A DNA stretch of 64,000 nucleotides, taken from Exiguobacterium acetylicum. GTDB lineage: Bacteria; Bacillota; Bacilli; Exiguobacteriales; Exiguobacteriaceae. Below are positions 42,517 through 51,715 of this stretch, piece after piece. Location: positions 584,001-648,000 of the forward strand of contig NZ_CP082333.1 of NCBI RefSeq assembly GCF_019890935.1, in the 5' to 3' direction. The notes beneath the pieces are model-generated. The model was not told the origin of the DNA. It was given only the letters and a program-made list of their open reading frames with translations, and made no database searches. The position numbers were made by a program, and so were the translations under genes. How positions within the stretch are numbered: position 1 is the first letter of the stretch; the number at the start of each line of letters is the position of its first letter.

Positions 42517-43797
42517 ATGCGTAAAAGAAGATGGGCAGCATTACCTGTCGTCACGACGGCGATGGTCGTCGCTTTGGCAGCATGTGGTGGCGGTACATTG
42601 AATAGCGATGACTCGAAAGATAGTGGTTCAAAAGATGGTAAGACGCTCAACGTATTCCAATTCAAGGCTGAAATCGCAAAAGACATGGAAAAGATGGCAA
42701 AAGCGTATGAAAAGGAAACCGGGACGAAAGTCGTCGTGCAAACAGTCGGTGGTGGTTCGGACTATGGCGCGGCTCTGAAATCACAGTTCGCTTCAGGTAA
42801 TGAACCGGATGTCTTTAACAACGGTGGCTTTACGGAAGCAAAGACATGGCAGGATAAGTTAGAAGACTTGTCAGATGAAAAGTGGGTCGGTGATCTAACG
42901 GATCTATCAAAAGAGCCAATGACGATTGATGGTAAATTGTATGGTATGCCAATGAACCTTGAGGGGTATGGCTTTATCTACAATAAAGATATCTTCAAAA
43001 AAGCCGGTATCACGGAACTTCCGAAAACATTAACTGAATTGACGGAAGCTTCTAAGAAGCTGAAGGCAGACGGAGTGACGCCATTCTCGATTGGGTACGG
43101 AGAGTGGTGGATTCTCGGTAATCACTTGTTGAACATTCCGGTCGCACAGCAGGATGATCCAGATCAGTTCATCGCGGATCTCAACTCTGGAAAAGCGAAG
43201 TTCGAGGACAATAAACAGTTCAAGGAATTCATGAATCTATTTGATTTAACGATTGAGTACGGGAATAAAAATCCGTTAACGACGGACTACAACACACAAG
43301 TCTCTCAATTTGCTGAAGGTAAGACAGCGATGCTTCAACAAGGGAACTGGGCACAACAATTGATTACGGACGTCAATCCGGACATCAACATGGGCTTCAT
43401 CCCGATGCCGATCAATGATGATAAAGAAAAAATGGATCGTCTTCCTGTCGGCGTACCAAACAACTGGGTCGTCAATAAGAACTCGAAGAACAAAGCAGAA
43501 GCGAAAAAATTCCTCGAGTGGATGGCGACGTCTGACACAGGAAAAGACTACATGGTCAATAAATTTAAATTCATCCCTGCCTTTAAATCAATCGAAGCGA
43601 AAGATTTAGGACCGCTTGCAGATGATATTCAAGCATACTCGAAAGACGGAAAAACGATCTCATGGAACTGGTTCAAGTATCCGGATGGTGCTGTAAACGA
43701 GTTCGGAGCGATCATGCAAGCATATGTTGGTAAGCAAAAAACAGCTGACGAGATGCTGCAGGACTTCACGAAAACATGGGATAAAATGAAGAAATAA
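42517..43797 (+). CDS. Extracellular sugar-binding lipoprotein of CUT1 ABC transporter
   Basis: The 426-residue product has a lipoprotein signal peptide with lipobox VALAACGGG (Cys about 23) followed by a Ser/Asp/Lys-rich spacer. The mature part is a solute-binding family 1 protein: FASGNEPDVFNNGG, GKLYGMPMNLEGYGFIYNKDIFKKAG, FAEGKTAMLQQGNWA. GGGAGGG precedes the ATG. It stands alone but shares an upstream motif with the permeases at 36.6-38.3 kb. The sugar is unknown. Confidence 0.92.
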   Translation: MRKRRWAALPVVTTAMVVALAACGGGTLNSDDSKDSGSKDGKTLNVFQFKAEIAKDMEKMAKAYEKETGTKVVVQTVGGGSDYGAALKSQFASGNEPDVFNNGGFTEAKTWQDKLEDLSDEKWVGDLTDLSKEPMTIDGKLYGMPMNLEGYGFIYNKDIFKKAGITELPKTLTELTEASKKLKADGVTPFSIGYGEWWILGNHLLNIPVAQQDDPDQFIADLNSGKAKFEDNKQFKEFMNLFDLTIEYGNKNPLTTDYNTQVSQFAEGKTAMLQQGNWAQQLITDVNPDINMGFIPMPINDDKEKMDRLPVGVPNNWVVNKNSKNKAEAKKFLEWMATSDTGKDYMVNKFKFIPAFKSIEAKDLGPLADDIQAYSKDGKTISWNWFKYPDGAVNEFGAIMQAYVGKQKTADEMLQDFTKTWDKMKK

Positions 43798-43807
43798 GAA
43801 CTGATTC

Positions 43808-43857
43808 AAAAAAACATGCCTGTTCCGATCAACTGACGGAACAGGCATGTTTTTTTA
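43808..43857. terminator. Bidirectional terminator after sugar-binding-protein gene
   Basis: AAAAAACATGCCTGTTCCG and CGGAACAGGCATGTTTTTT form a perfect long stem with T/A tails; the convergent permease stops right at its edge. Confidence 0.92.
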
Positions 43858-45147
43858 TTATAAGAAAAATAATTGGATGAAGAAGAGAAGCGCGAATACA
43901 TAGATGAGTGGATGGACACGCTCTTTTTGGATAGCTTTCATGATTGGATAGACGATGAAACCGAATGCGATACCGGTTGCGATGCTACCGGATAATGGCA
44001 TGATCAAGATGACGAGGAAAGCCGTGAAGGCTTCGCTGAAGTCATCCCATGGAATCTGTTTGATGTTTTGAATCATGAAGGCACCGACTAAAATCAATGC
44101 TGGCGCAGTAATCGCAGGGACGCTCGAAATCGATTGAACGAACGGTCCAAAGACGGCAGATAATGCGAATAAAATCCCGACCGTCACGGATGTGAGTCCA
44201 GTCCGTCCACCAGCAGCAACACCCGCTGCAGATTCTACGTAAGCCGTTGTGGGACTTGTTCCGAACAATGAACCAGCGACCATCGCAGTCGAATCAGATA
44301 ATAGGGCACGTTCGCTGTTTTTCAATGATCCATCTTCTTCAATCAATCCAGCCTGTTCTCCGACAGCGACCATCGTACCTGTCGTATCAAACATCGTCAC
44401 GAGAACGAAGGAGAGGACACCGCTGAACAGACCGTATTGGAATACGTCTTGAATGGCGTTGAACGGATTCGTGATGATCAATCCTTCTGGTAACGTCGGT
44501 AACGCAACGAAGGAATCGGAAAACTTCAATTCACCTGTCAGGAATGCAATCAATCCAGAAAGGATCATGGCATATAAAATAGCACCTGGTACACGTTTGA
44601 TCGTCAAGATGGCGGCAACTAATAGTCCGATGAGTGTGATCAATGCTTCTGGTGACGTCAATGCGCCAATCGTGACGAGTGTATCTTCACTAGCGACGAG
44701 AATTCCTGACATCTTCAGACCGAGTGAAGCAATGAAAAGACCAATTCCACCTGTGATCGCAAGCTTTAATGTCATCGGAATGATTTCAATCAGCTTCGTA
44801 CGGATCGGTGAGAGTGATAACAATAAGAAAATGACACCAGCGACGAAGACAACTGAGAGTGCTGTCTGATAGGGAATCTTCTCACCAACGACAAGTGTAT
44901 AAGTGAAATACGCATTGAGTCCCATTCCGGGTGCGACTGCGATCGGTAGATTCGCATAAAGCCCCATCAGGAGCGTACCAATCAATGTCGCGATGATCGT
45001 CGCAGAAAATGCTTGGGCTTGGGGGATACCGGCATCTGCTAAAATCGTTGGATTGACGAGCAGAATATATGCCATCGTAATGAACGTCACGAATCCAGCT
45101 TGGATTTCACGTTTTACGGTTGTTTGATGTGCGGCAAGTTTAAACAT
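43858..45147 (-). CDS. AzgA-family purine (guanine/hypoxanthine) permease
   Basis: The start is placed at ATG 45147 (429 residues), with AAGGTGG upstream; an ATG seven codons earlier lacks a ribosome site. The NCS2/AzgA features are FVTFITMAYILLVNPTIL, VAPGMGLNAYFTYTLV, TMFDTTGTMVAVGEQAG and GTSPTTAYVESAAGVAAGGRTGLTS. B. subtilis homologues PbuG and PbuO import guanine and hypoxanthine. Two PurBox-like sequences flank its promoter, supporting purine control; no purine riboswitch is seen. Confidence 0.9.
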   Translation of the reverse strand: MFKLAAHQTTVKREIQAGFVTFITMAYILLVNPTILADAGIPQAQAFSATIIATLIGTLLMGLYANLPIAVAPGMGLNAYFTYTLVVGEKIPYQTALSVVFVAGVIFLLLSLSPIRTKLIEIIPMTLKLAITGGIGLFIASLGLKMSGILVASEDTLVTIGALTSPEALITLIGLLVAAILTIKRVPGAILYAMILSGLIAFLTGELKFSDSFVALPTLPEGLIITNPFNAIQDVFQYGLFSGVLSFVLVTMFDTTGTMVAVGEQAGLIEEDGSLKNSERALLSDSTAMVAGSLFGTSPTTAYVESAAGVAAGGRTGLTSVTVGILFALSAVFGPFVQSISSVPAITAPALILVGAFMIQNIKQIPWDDFSEAFTAFLVILIMPLSGSIATGIAFGFIVYPIMKAIQKERVHPLIYVFALLFFIQLFFL

Positions 45148-45181
45148 GGGTAAAAGGACCACCTTCATAACAAATTGATTA

Positions 45182-45225
45182 AAAAACGAACATTGATGAT
45201 ATTATAGTAAAATTCATTCGGAATC
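45182..45225 (-). promoter_or_regulatory. Two opposed PurBoxes at the purine permease promoter
   Basis: AAAAACGAACATT (45183-45195) matches 12 of 13 PurBox positions. An opposed weaker box with the TTCGGAAT core follows at 45212-45224, with 16 bp between, the spacing PurR operators require. A minus-strand TATAAT (45206-45201) lies between the two boxes. Confidence 0.6.
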
Positions 45226-45283
45226 AAGTCGTAACAAAAAAGAATTTTTTATAGGAATCATGAAAGAGAATATCAGGAAATGA

Positions 45284-45297
45284 TGTAAGCGGATTCA
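45284..45297 (+). promoter_or_regulatory. cre site before the two-component system
   Basis: TGTAAGCGGATTCA matches 13 of 14 cre positions, 48 bp before the kinase start. It puts the regulators under the same probable CcpA control as the binding-protein gene. Confidence 0.5.
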
Positions 45298-45344
45298 AGG
45301 TTATGATACGATTGATTACAAGAAAAAGGATGGGGGCGCCTTTC

Positions 45345-47108
45345 ATGAAAAGTATCCGGACACGTTTGATTCGTCTCGTCGTCCTGGCGATCTTGATTCC
45401 GACAGCCCTCGCGACATCGATCTCCTACTTGTATGTACGGCACCAAAACATTGAACAGGCAGAACGTTCTAGCCTGAACGTGTTGACGCGAGGAAATACA
45501 CAGGTGACCCATTACATAGAGGATATCCGCCGTCTCTCGACAAGTCTGTATGCGAATCGTTCGTTGATGAACATCATGCGCGTCGGAGCAGATCAGGAAC
45601 TAGACGAATCTGATGGAGTCGTTTCGCGGGCGATGTTAGGTCTGTTTTTATCACGTCAGGATATCGAGCAGTTACATTTCGTCATCTTAAATGGTTATTC
45701 GGAGTATTCGGTCTACAACATGAAAACGACGAGTCGGGGAACGTTTGATTGGATGCAAGAAACGGATTATTTTCGATTGATGAAACAAAAAAGTGGCTGG
45801 TTGATTGACGGAGCGCACACGATTGAACCATACAATGTGCACACGATGATTCTTGATGAGAAACAAGTCGTCAGTTTTCGTTATCGCATCGATCGTGTCG
45901 AAACAGATGAGCCACTCGGCTTCCTTTCAGTGGATATTCCAGTCCGTGTATTCGAACAACAATTGAAACTGTTCGAGAATGATCCGGAAGAGTCGTTATG
46001 GTTGATGACAGAACAACATATTTTGGCACAGACTGGGGCAGAGATGGAACTACCGGTCGATCAATTCACTGGGCAGAGTGGGAGTTTACGTGTCGGAAAA
46101 TCGTTCATCGTCTATTCGAAGACGATGACGAATGGCGTTCCACTCATACTCGTCAAACGGATTCCGTATGCGTCAGTCATCCAAGGGGCGAATGAAACGG
46201 CATTGATTCTTGTTTTGATTGGTTTAGTCTCACTGTTCGTCATGATCATTGCCGCAAGTCTCGTTGCCATGCAGATCACGAAACCAATCAAACAGTTGAC
46301 AGCAAACGTCTGGAGAGTCGAACAAGGGGATTTATCAGCACCATTCGTTGCGACGACGAATGACGAGATTGGATTACTCAACCGTCAGTTCCAACGCATG
46401 ATTCAACGGATTGATCGTTTAATCAAAAGGGAGTATCGACTGGCACTTGAAAACCGGACGAATGAGCTACGGGCATTACAATCTCAGCTCAATCCGCACT
46501 TCTTATTCAATGCCTTACAATCGATCGGAACGACGACGCTACAAGGAGACCGGAAGATCGCGTACCGCTCGATCACCGGATTATCACAAATGATGCGCTA
46601 CTCGATGAATAATGAGCAGACGATCGTAACCCTAAAACAAGAAGTCGATCATCTTCAAGCGTATATTCGTTTGCAACAGCAACGTTTTCCGGAACGGTTC
46701 CGTTATATCGTTGACGTCCCGTGGCATCTCAATGACATTGAAGTGCCGAAGATGATCTTGCAACCGTTCGCTGAAAATTACTTCAAACACGGCTTTCGAC
46801 AGCAATTAGCAGCGACAGAAAACTATCTCGCCTACAAAGTACGGACGGATGGTGGACGTCTCATCATTCAAATCGAGAATAGTGGCGCTATTCTTGAAAC
46901 AGGACGACTTGAAGAGATTGATCGAAAAATGCGCATGCATCGTAACCCAGAAGATCTCGAGACGAGCGGCATTGGTCTCCATAATATTTATGAACGGCTC
47001 TTGATTTTTTACGGGGAGCAAGCAAATATGACGCTCTCTTCTTCAGCAGTAGAGGGAGGATTCAAAATCGTGATTCGGATTCCATATGAGAAGGGGGACT
47101 TGGCATGA
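45345..47108 (+). CDS. YesM-like sensor histidine kinase
   Basis: I choose ATG 45345 (587 residues), after GGATGGGGG; an earlier in-frame start has none. Order of parts: membrane segment (about 8-30), a 255-residue extracytoplasmic sensor, a second membrane segment (about 285-310), HAMP, then the His_kinase domain with LQSQLNPHFLFNALQSIG (phospho-His) and a HATPase (FAENYFKHGF, ETSGIGLHNIYERL). YesM/LytS-class kinases pair with AraC-type response regulators to control sugar ABC importers. It overlaps its regulator gene by 4 bp. Confidence 0.92.
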   Translation: MKSIRTRLIRLVVLAILIPTALATSISYLYVRHQNIEQAERSSLNVLTRGNTQVTHYIEDIRRLSTSLYANRSLMNIMRVGADQELDESDGVVSRAMLGLFLSRQDIEQLHFVILNGYSEYSVYNMKTTSRGTFDWMQETDYFRLMKQKSGWLIDGAHTIEPYNVHTMILDEKQVVSFRYRIDRVETDEPLGFLSVDIPVRVFEQQLKLFENDPEESLWLMTEQHILAQTGAEMELPVDQFTGQSGSLRVGKSFIVYSKTMTNGVPLILVKRIPYASVIQGANETALILVLIGLVSLFVMIIAASLVAMQITKPIKQLTANVWRVEQGDLSAPFVATTNDEIGLLNRQFQRMIQRIDRLIKREYRLALENRTNELRALQSQLNPHFLFNALQSIGTTTLQGDRKIAYRSITGLSQMMRYSMNNEQTIVTLKQEVDHLQAYIRLQQQRFPERFRYIVDVPWHLNDIEVPKMILQPFAENYFKHGFRQQLAATENYLAYKVRTDGGRLIIQIENSGAILETGRLEEIDRKMRMHRNPEDLETSGIGLHNIYERLLIFYGEQANMTLSSSAVEGGFKIVIRIPYEKGDLA

Positions 47109-47809
47109 ACGTGTTGATCGTAGATGATGAACGACATGTACGGGAAGCGGTCAAATTGCTCGGAGAATGGGACAGTTGGCAGGTCTCACATATTTACGAG
47201 GCGGAACATGGGGAAGAAGCGAAACGATTACTGGATACTGGAACGATCGATTTAATGCTGACAGATGTCGAAATGCCTGGACTCGACGGATTAACATTAC
47301 TAGAATGGACAAAAAATCATCATCCAAAGGTCGTCACGATCGTGCTGACAGGGTATGATGATTATACGTATATGCGACGTGCCATTTTGCATCAATCCTT
47401 TGATTATTTATTGAAGCCGGTTGATCCAGATGTACTCAATGATGCCTTGTCCCGCGCGATGGAATGTATCCATCCGGTAGTGGAATCAGGAGAAGCGATT
47501 GATCAAATCGCCAAATACATCGAAACGCATTATGCGGAAGAATTGACACTGCAATTCATGAGCGAACGGTTTTACTTGAGCCGAGAGTATATATCACGAC
47601 GCTTCAAACAGCGTTTTTCCGTTAACTTATCTGATTACATCCAAACGATTCGCTTGAATCGAGCGAAGGAATTATTGAGTGAGACGGAAGCGCGCATTTA
47701 CGAAATCGCACTTGAAGTCGGATATCAGGACGATAAGTATTTTCGGAAAGTGTTCAAAAAACAATTCGGTATGACACCGAATGAGTTTCGTGAATTGTTG
47801 TCGATTTAA
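47105..47809 (+). CDS. AraC-type response regulator (YesN-like, short)
   Basis: The 234-residue protein has a receiver domain (VDDERH; phospho-Asp in LMLTDVEMPGLDG, about 55; conserved Lys in DYLLKPVD) linked almost directly to a C-terminal AraC HTH (MSERFYLSREYISRRFKQ, ending EVGYQDDKYFRKVFKKQFGMTPNEFR). YesN proteins usually have about 370 residues; this one lacks the middle domain. It probably activates the sugar-transport genes, perhaps through the shared 17-nt motif. Confidence 0.92.
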   Translation: MNVLIVDDERHVREAVKLLGEWDSWQVSHIYEAEHGEEAKRLLDTGTIDLMLTDVEMPGLDGLTLLEWTKNHHPKVVTIVLTGYDDYTYMRRAILHQSFDYLLKPVDPDVLNDALSRAMECIHPVVESGEAIDQIAKYIETHYAEELTLQFMSERFYLSREYISRRFKQRFSVNLSDYIQTIRLNRAKELLSETEARIYEIALEVGYQDDKYFRKVFKKQFGMTPNEFRELLSI

Positions 47810-47833
47810 ACGACTATCGAGGAGGAATCGTAC

Positions 47834-48541
47834 ATGAGTGTACACATTAACGCAGCTGAAGGACAAATCGCCGAAACGGTCTTACTTCCAGGAGATCCAT
47901 TACGTGCTAAATACATCGCCGAGACGTTTTTAGAGGATGTCGTTCTTTATAACGAAGTTCGAGGAATGTATGGCTTCACAGGTACTTATAAAGGGAAAAA
48001 AGTCTCTGTTCAAGGAACAGGTATGGGTGTACCATCGATGTCAATCTATGCGAACGAACTCGTTCAGTCATACGGTGCGAAGAACTTGATCCGTGTCGGA
48101 ACTGCCGGTGGGATCACGCCAGACGTTAAAGTTCGTGACGTCGTCATCGCGATGAGCGCTTCGCATGACATGGCACAGAACCGTGTTCGTTTTAATGGAC
48201 TAGACTATGCACCAACAGCTTCTTTTGATCTGTTGCATAAAGCATATACAGCAGCCAAAGAACAAGGTATCGATGCAAAAGTTGGTCAAATCTTCACGAC
48301 GGATCAGTTCTATCAAGATGATTTCCATCACTTCAAAAAATGGGCAGATTTCGGATGCCTCGCGATCGAGATGGAAGCGGCAGGTCTTTACACACTTGCA
48401 GCAAAACATAAAGTAAACGCACTGACGATCTTGACGATTTCAGATCACCTGTTGACAGGTGAAGAAACGACATCGGAAGAGCGCCAGACGACATTCAACG
48501 ATATGATGAAAGTCGCGCTCGAGACAGCGATTCAATTATAA
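47834..48541 (+). CDS. deoD: Purine nucleoside phosphorylase DeoD
   Basis: DeoD cleaves purine (deoxy)nucleosides with phosphate to base and ribose-1-phosphate. The 235-residue sequence is the hexameric DeoD type: [49 protein letters not shown] and [10 protein letters not shown] with the catalytic Asp. GGAGGAA precedes the ATG. It follows the regulator gene by 24 bp with no terminator, so read-through from the two-component operon is possible; it is then terminated. Confidence 0.95.
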   Translation: MSVHINAAEGQIAETVLLPGDPLRAKYIAETFLEDVVLYNEVRGMYGFTGTYKGKKVSVQGTGMGVPSMSIYANELVQSYGAKNLIRVGTAGGITPDVKVRDVVIAMSASHDMAQNRVRFNGLDYAPTASFDLLHKAYTAAKEQGIDAKVGQIFTTDQFYQDDFHHFKKWADFGCLAIEMEAAGLYTLAAKHKVNALTILTISDHLLTGEETTSEERQTTFNDMMKVALETAIQL

Positions 48542-48546
48542 GAAGT

Positions 48547-48575
48547 AAGACGGAGAAGCCTCTCCGTCTTTTTTC
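48547..48575 (+). terminator. Terminator of deoD
   Basis: AAGACGGAGA, AGCC and TCTCCGTCTT form a perfect stem with a T run. Confidence 0.92.
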
Positions 48576-48641
48576 ATATCGAAAAAGAGATATGGTAAGA
48601 TAAAGGCAGTGTTATAGATCAGTTAAAGGGGAGATTCTCGG

Positions 48642-50024
48642 ATGGAGACAACGATGACAGAGACAGTGCTTTCAGAGCGCCTTGAGACACAGCGTCACTT
48701 TTTCCAAACAGGTGCAACACGTAGTCTAGCTTTTCGCTTAAGCATGCTGACGTTCTTACGCCAAGCGATTGAAACGCATGAAGCCGCGATCTATGAGGCA
48801 TTAAAACAAGATCTCAATAAAGGACAGCATGATGCTTTTACGACGGAAATCGGTTTCGTTTATGGAGAGATTCAACGGATGGAGCGACAACTCCGTCGAC
48901 TGGCACGTCCAAAGCGTGTTGCAACACCGCTTCTGCATATCGGCTCAAAAAGTGAAATCCAGTACGAACCCTATGGCAACGTTCTTGTCATCGCGCCATG
49001 GAACTATCCTTTCCAGCTGGCACTTGCTCCGGTCATTGGTGCGATTGCAGCGGGGAATACGGTCGTCCTTAAACCATCCGAACTGACACCGAACGTCTCT
49101 CGTGTATTACGAGAAGTTTTTGAAACGGCATTCCATGAACGATTCGGAATCGTCATAGAAGGAGATGCTGAAGTCAGTAGCGCTTTACTAAACGAGCGTT
49201 TTGATTATATCTTCTTTACGGGTTCCACACGCGTCGGAAAAATCGTGCATCAGGCTGCGGCGAAGCATTTAACACCGGTCACACTTGAACTGGGTGGGAA
49301 ATCACCGACGATCGTTCACAAGGATGCGGATCTTCGTCTAGCAGCGAAGCGGATCGCATGGGGAAAATGGCTGAATGCCGGACAAACATGTATTGCCCCG
49401 GATTACGTATTGATCCATGAAGACGTCAAAGAACGTTTCTTGCAGTTGATTGAAGAAGAAGCCTTCAAACAGTACGGGAATGGCGTCGGCGTCTCATCCT
49501 ACGTCAAAATCGTATCGGACGATCATCTGAATCGCCTTAGCAGTTACTTGTCGCAAGGGACGATCGAATTCGGTGGACAAGTGGATCCGGAAACGCGTAA
49601 GATGGCGCCGACTGTCATGACGAATGTAGCGGTGGATGCTCCATTGATGCAAGACGAAATCTTCGGACCGATCTTGCCGGTATTGACATACCGTGAAGTC
49701 GAAGAGGTCATCGCGTTCGTTAACGATCGTGATAAGCCGCTTGCACTTTATCTGTTCACAGAGAACAAAGCCGTCGAACATCGTATCCTTGAACGGATTT
49801 CATTCGGTGGCGGATGTGTCAATGACACATTAATGCACGTCGCACAGCATCATCTACCATTTGGTGGAGTCGGGGCGAGTGGCATGGGTGGATATCATGG
49901 CAAGTATAGTTTCGAGACGTTCAGCCATCGTAAAGGAATCGTCAAAAACACGACGGCGTTCGATTTACCTTTCCGCTACATGCGAACAAATAGCAATTCC
50001 AAATGGATGCGCTTTTTGTTATGA
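48642..50024 (+). CDS. NAD(P)-dependent aldehyde dehydrogenase (AldX/YwdH group)
   Basis: The 460-residue enzyme is of the short class-3 type that acts on fatty or aromatic aldehydes. Landmarks are APWNYPFQLALAPVIGAIAAGNTVVLKPSE, FTGSTRVGKIVHQAAAKHLTPVTLELGGKSP (catalytic Glu) and NAGQTCIAPDYVL (catalytic Cys). A basic aromatic C-terminus (FRYMRTNSNSKWMRFLL) may bind membranes, as known in this class. GGGGAG lies before the ATG. Monocistronic. Confidence 0.92.
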   Translation: METTMTETVLSERLETQRHFFQTGATRSLAFRLSMLTFLRQAIETHEAAIYEALKQDLNKGQHDAFTTEIGFVYGEIQRMERQLRRLARPKRVATPLLHIGSKSEIQYEPYGNVLVIAPWNYPFQLALAPVIGAIAAGNTVVLKPSELTPNVSRVLREVFETAFHERFGIVIEGDAEVSSALLNERFDYIFFTGSTRVGKIVHQAAAKHLTPVTLELGGKSPTIVHKDADLRLAAKRIAWGKWLNAGQTCIAPDYVLIHEDVKERFLQLIEEEAFKQYGNGVGVSSYVKIVSDDHLNRLSSYLSQGTIEFGGQVDPETRKMAPTVMTNVAVDAPLMQDEIFGPILPVLTYREVEEVIAFVNDRDKPLALYLFTENKAVEHRILERISFGGGCVNDTLMHVAQHHLPFGGVGASGMGGYHGKYSFETFSHRKGIVKNTTAFDLPFRYMRTNSNSKWMRFLL

Positions 50025-50062
50025 TGAGCTGTGATTAATTGACTTAAGAAGGAGCTCTTCAC

Positions 50063-51256
50063 TTGAAAGATCAAGTAAAACAGTGGATGAAACGAACAGG
50101 CTTGATTGAACGCAGTCTGCGAACCATCATGAAAGTCTTTACGTGGTTGCCACAAAAATCAAATCGAGTCCTTTTCGAGAGTTTTCTCGGAAAGCAATAT
50201 AGTGACAGTCCGCGTGCCATCTACGAATTGATGCGTACGATGCATCCGGAATGTGAGTTGATTTTTAGTAAACAACGAGGTGTTACGTTTCCGCCAGACG
50301 TCAAGACGGTAGATCGGTTGACGTTTCGCTGGATTTATTTGCTCGCGACGTCACGGGTCTGGGTATCAAACAGTCGGTTACCGAGTTGGTTGATCAAACC
50401 GAAAAAAACGTATTATCTCCAAACATGGCACGGCACACCGCTCAAAAAGCTCGCGCTTGATATGGATGATGTCCAAATGGCGAATACGACGACGGAGCGG
50501 TACAAGCAAGGATTTAAGCAAGAGACTGCAAAATGGTCCGGCTTAATTTCCCCGAATGCCTACTCTAGTTCAATCTTTCGGCGGGCATTTGCTTTTGAAG
50601 GTGAGATGCTAGAAATTGGATACCCTCGAAATGATATATTTTATCAAGAGGCACGGCATGCTAAAATCAAAGAAACGGTTTATCGCCACTATGAGATTGA
50701 TTCTTCGAAAAAAGTCTTGCTGTATGCACCTACTTGGCGAGATAATGCGTTCGAAGGTCAAGGGAAATATTCATTTGAGCTGCCCTTTTCGTTAGAAGAA
50801 TTTGAAAAGCGATTCGGGGATGAATATGTCCTGCTTATTCGAATGCACTATTTAGTCGGAAGTCGTCTCGACGTCACTGCTTATCCATCCGTTCGAAATG
50901 CATCGGACTACCCGGATATCGCGGAGCTCTATATGGCGTCAGACGCTTTGATCACGGATTATTCTTCTGTCATGTTCGATTTTGCGCATTTATCGCGTCC
51001 GATTTTATTCTATACGTATGACTTAGAACATTATCGCGATCAGTTGCGCGGATTTTACTTCGATTTTGAACAGGAGGCACCGGGACCATTATTATCCACT
51101 GAGACAGCACTATTTGAAGAATTGAATCAGTTGGATGATTGGCACACACGGTATGCGTCAGCATTCCGAGCGTTCCAAGAGACGTATTGTCAATGGGATG
51201 ATGGGCAGGCTTCAGAACGGGCGATGAAGACGATCATAAAGAGAATTTACGGATAA
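50063..51256 (+). CDS. CDP-glycerol glycerophosphotransferase (TagB/TagF-like)
   Basis: The 397-residue protein starts at TTG 50063 after AAGGAG. The glycerophosphotransferase domain shows TYYLQTWHGTPLKKLALDMDD, LYAPTWRDN and SDALITDYSSVMFDFA. The His in WHGTP and the TDYSS motif are the family active-site landmarks. It transfers glycerol-phosphate from CDP-glycerol onto a lipid-linked or polymer acceptor at the cytoplasmic membrane. tagD follows after 16 bp. Confidence 0.92.
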   Translation: MKDQVKQWMKRTGLIERSLRTIMKVFTWLPQKSNRVLFESFLGKQYSDSPRAIYELMRTMHPECELIFSKQRGVTFPPDVKTVDRLTFRWIYLLATSRVWVSNSRLPSWLIKPKKTYYLQTWHGTPLKKLALDMDDVQMANTTTERYKQGFKQETAKWSGLISPNAYSSSIFRRAFAFEGEMLEIGYPRNDIFYQEARHAKIKETVYRHYEIDSSKKVLLYAPTWRDNAFEGQGKYSFELPFSLEEFEKRFGDEYVLLIRMHYLVGSRLDVTAYPSVRNASDYPDIAELYMASDALITDYSSVMFDFAHLSRPILFYTYDLEHYRDQLRGFYFDFEQEAPGPLLSTETALFEELNQLDDWHTRYASAFRAFQETYCQWDDGQASERAMKTIIKRIYG

Positions 51257-51272
51257 AAGGGAGAGCAAAACC

Positions 51273-51662
51273 ATGAAGAAGGTTATTACGTACGGAACAT
51301 TTGATTTACTGCACTGGGGTCATATCAACATCTTGAAACGCGCAAAAGAGATGGGCGATTACCTCATCGTCGCGATTTCGACAGACGAATTCAATCGTTT
51401 AAAACATAAACAGTCTTACCATAACTTTGAGAATCGGAAGATGATCCTTGAAGCCATCCGTTATGTGGATGAAGTTATTCCAGAAAACAGCTGGGATCAA
51501 AAAGTAGAAGATGTGAAAAAACATGATGTTGATCTCTTCGTCATGGGTGACGACTGGAAAGGCGAGTTCGACTTCTTGAAAGAGCACTGTGAAGTCGTTT
51601 ACCTCAGTCGGACTGAAGGCATCTCTACAAGCCAGATTAAAACGGAATTAGCTTCGAAGTGA
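51273..51662 (+). CDS. tagD: Glycerol-3-phosphate cytidylyltransferase TagD
   Basis: TagD makes CDP-glycerol from CTP and glycerol-3-phosphate. The 129-residue protein has the nucleotidyltransferase motif GTFDLLHWGHINIL at the N-terminus and the late RTEGISTSQIK. Length matches TagD of B. subtilis. It sits between two CDP-glycerol-using transferase genes, so substrate supply and use are encoded together. A weak terminator-like hairpin follows. Confidence 0.96.
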   Translation: MKKVITYGTFDLLHWGHINILKRAKEMGDYLIVAISTDEFNRLKHKQSYHNFENRKMILEAIRYVDEVIPENSWDQKVEDVKKHDVDLFVMGDDWKGEFDFLKEHCEVVYLSRTEGISTSQIKTELASK

Positions 51663-51671
51663 TTGAAGAGG

Positions 51672-51700
51672 AGACCACACGATCGACGTGCGGTCTTTCT
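51672..51700 (+). terminator. Weak terminator-like hairpin after tagD
   Basis: AGACCaCACG and CGTGcGGTCT pair with one mismatch around ATCGA, with an interrupted T tail (TTTCTTC). It may attenuate the next gene. Confidence 0.45.
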
Positions 51701-51715
51701 TCGTAGAAGGGCAGG

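Noticed and set aside
51672-51700. Strong operon boundary between tagD and the second transferase gene
   Set aside because: The hairpin has a mismatch and an interrupted T tail, so partial read-through is more likely than full termination.
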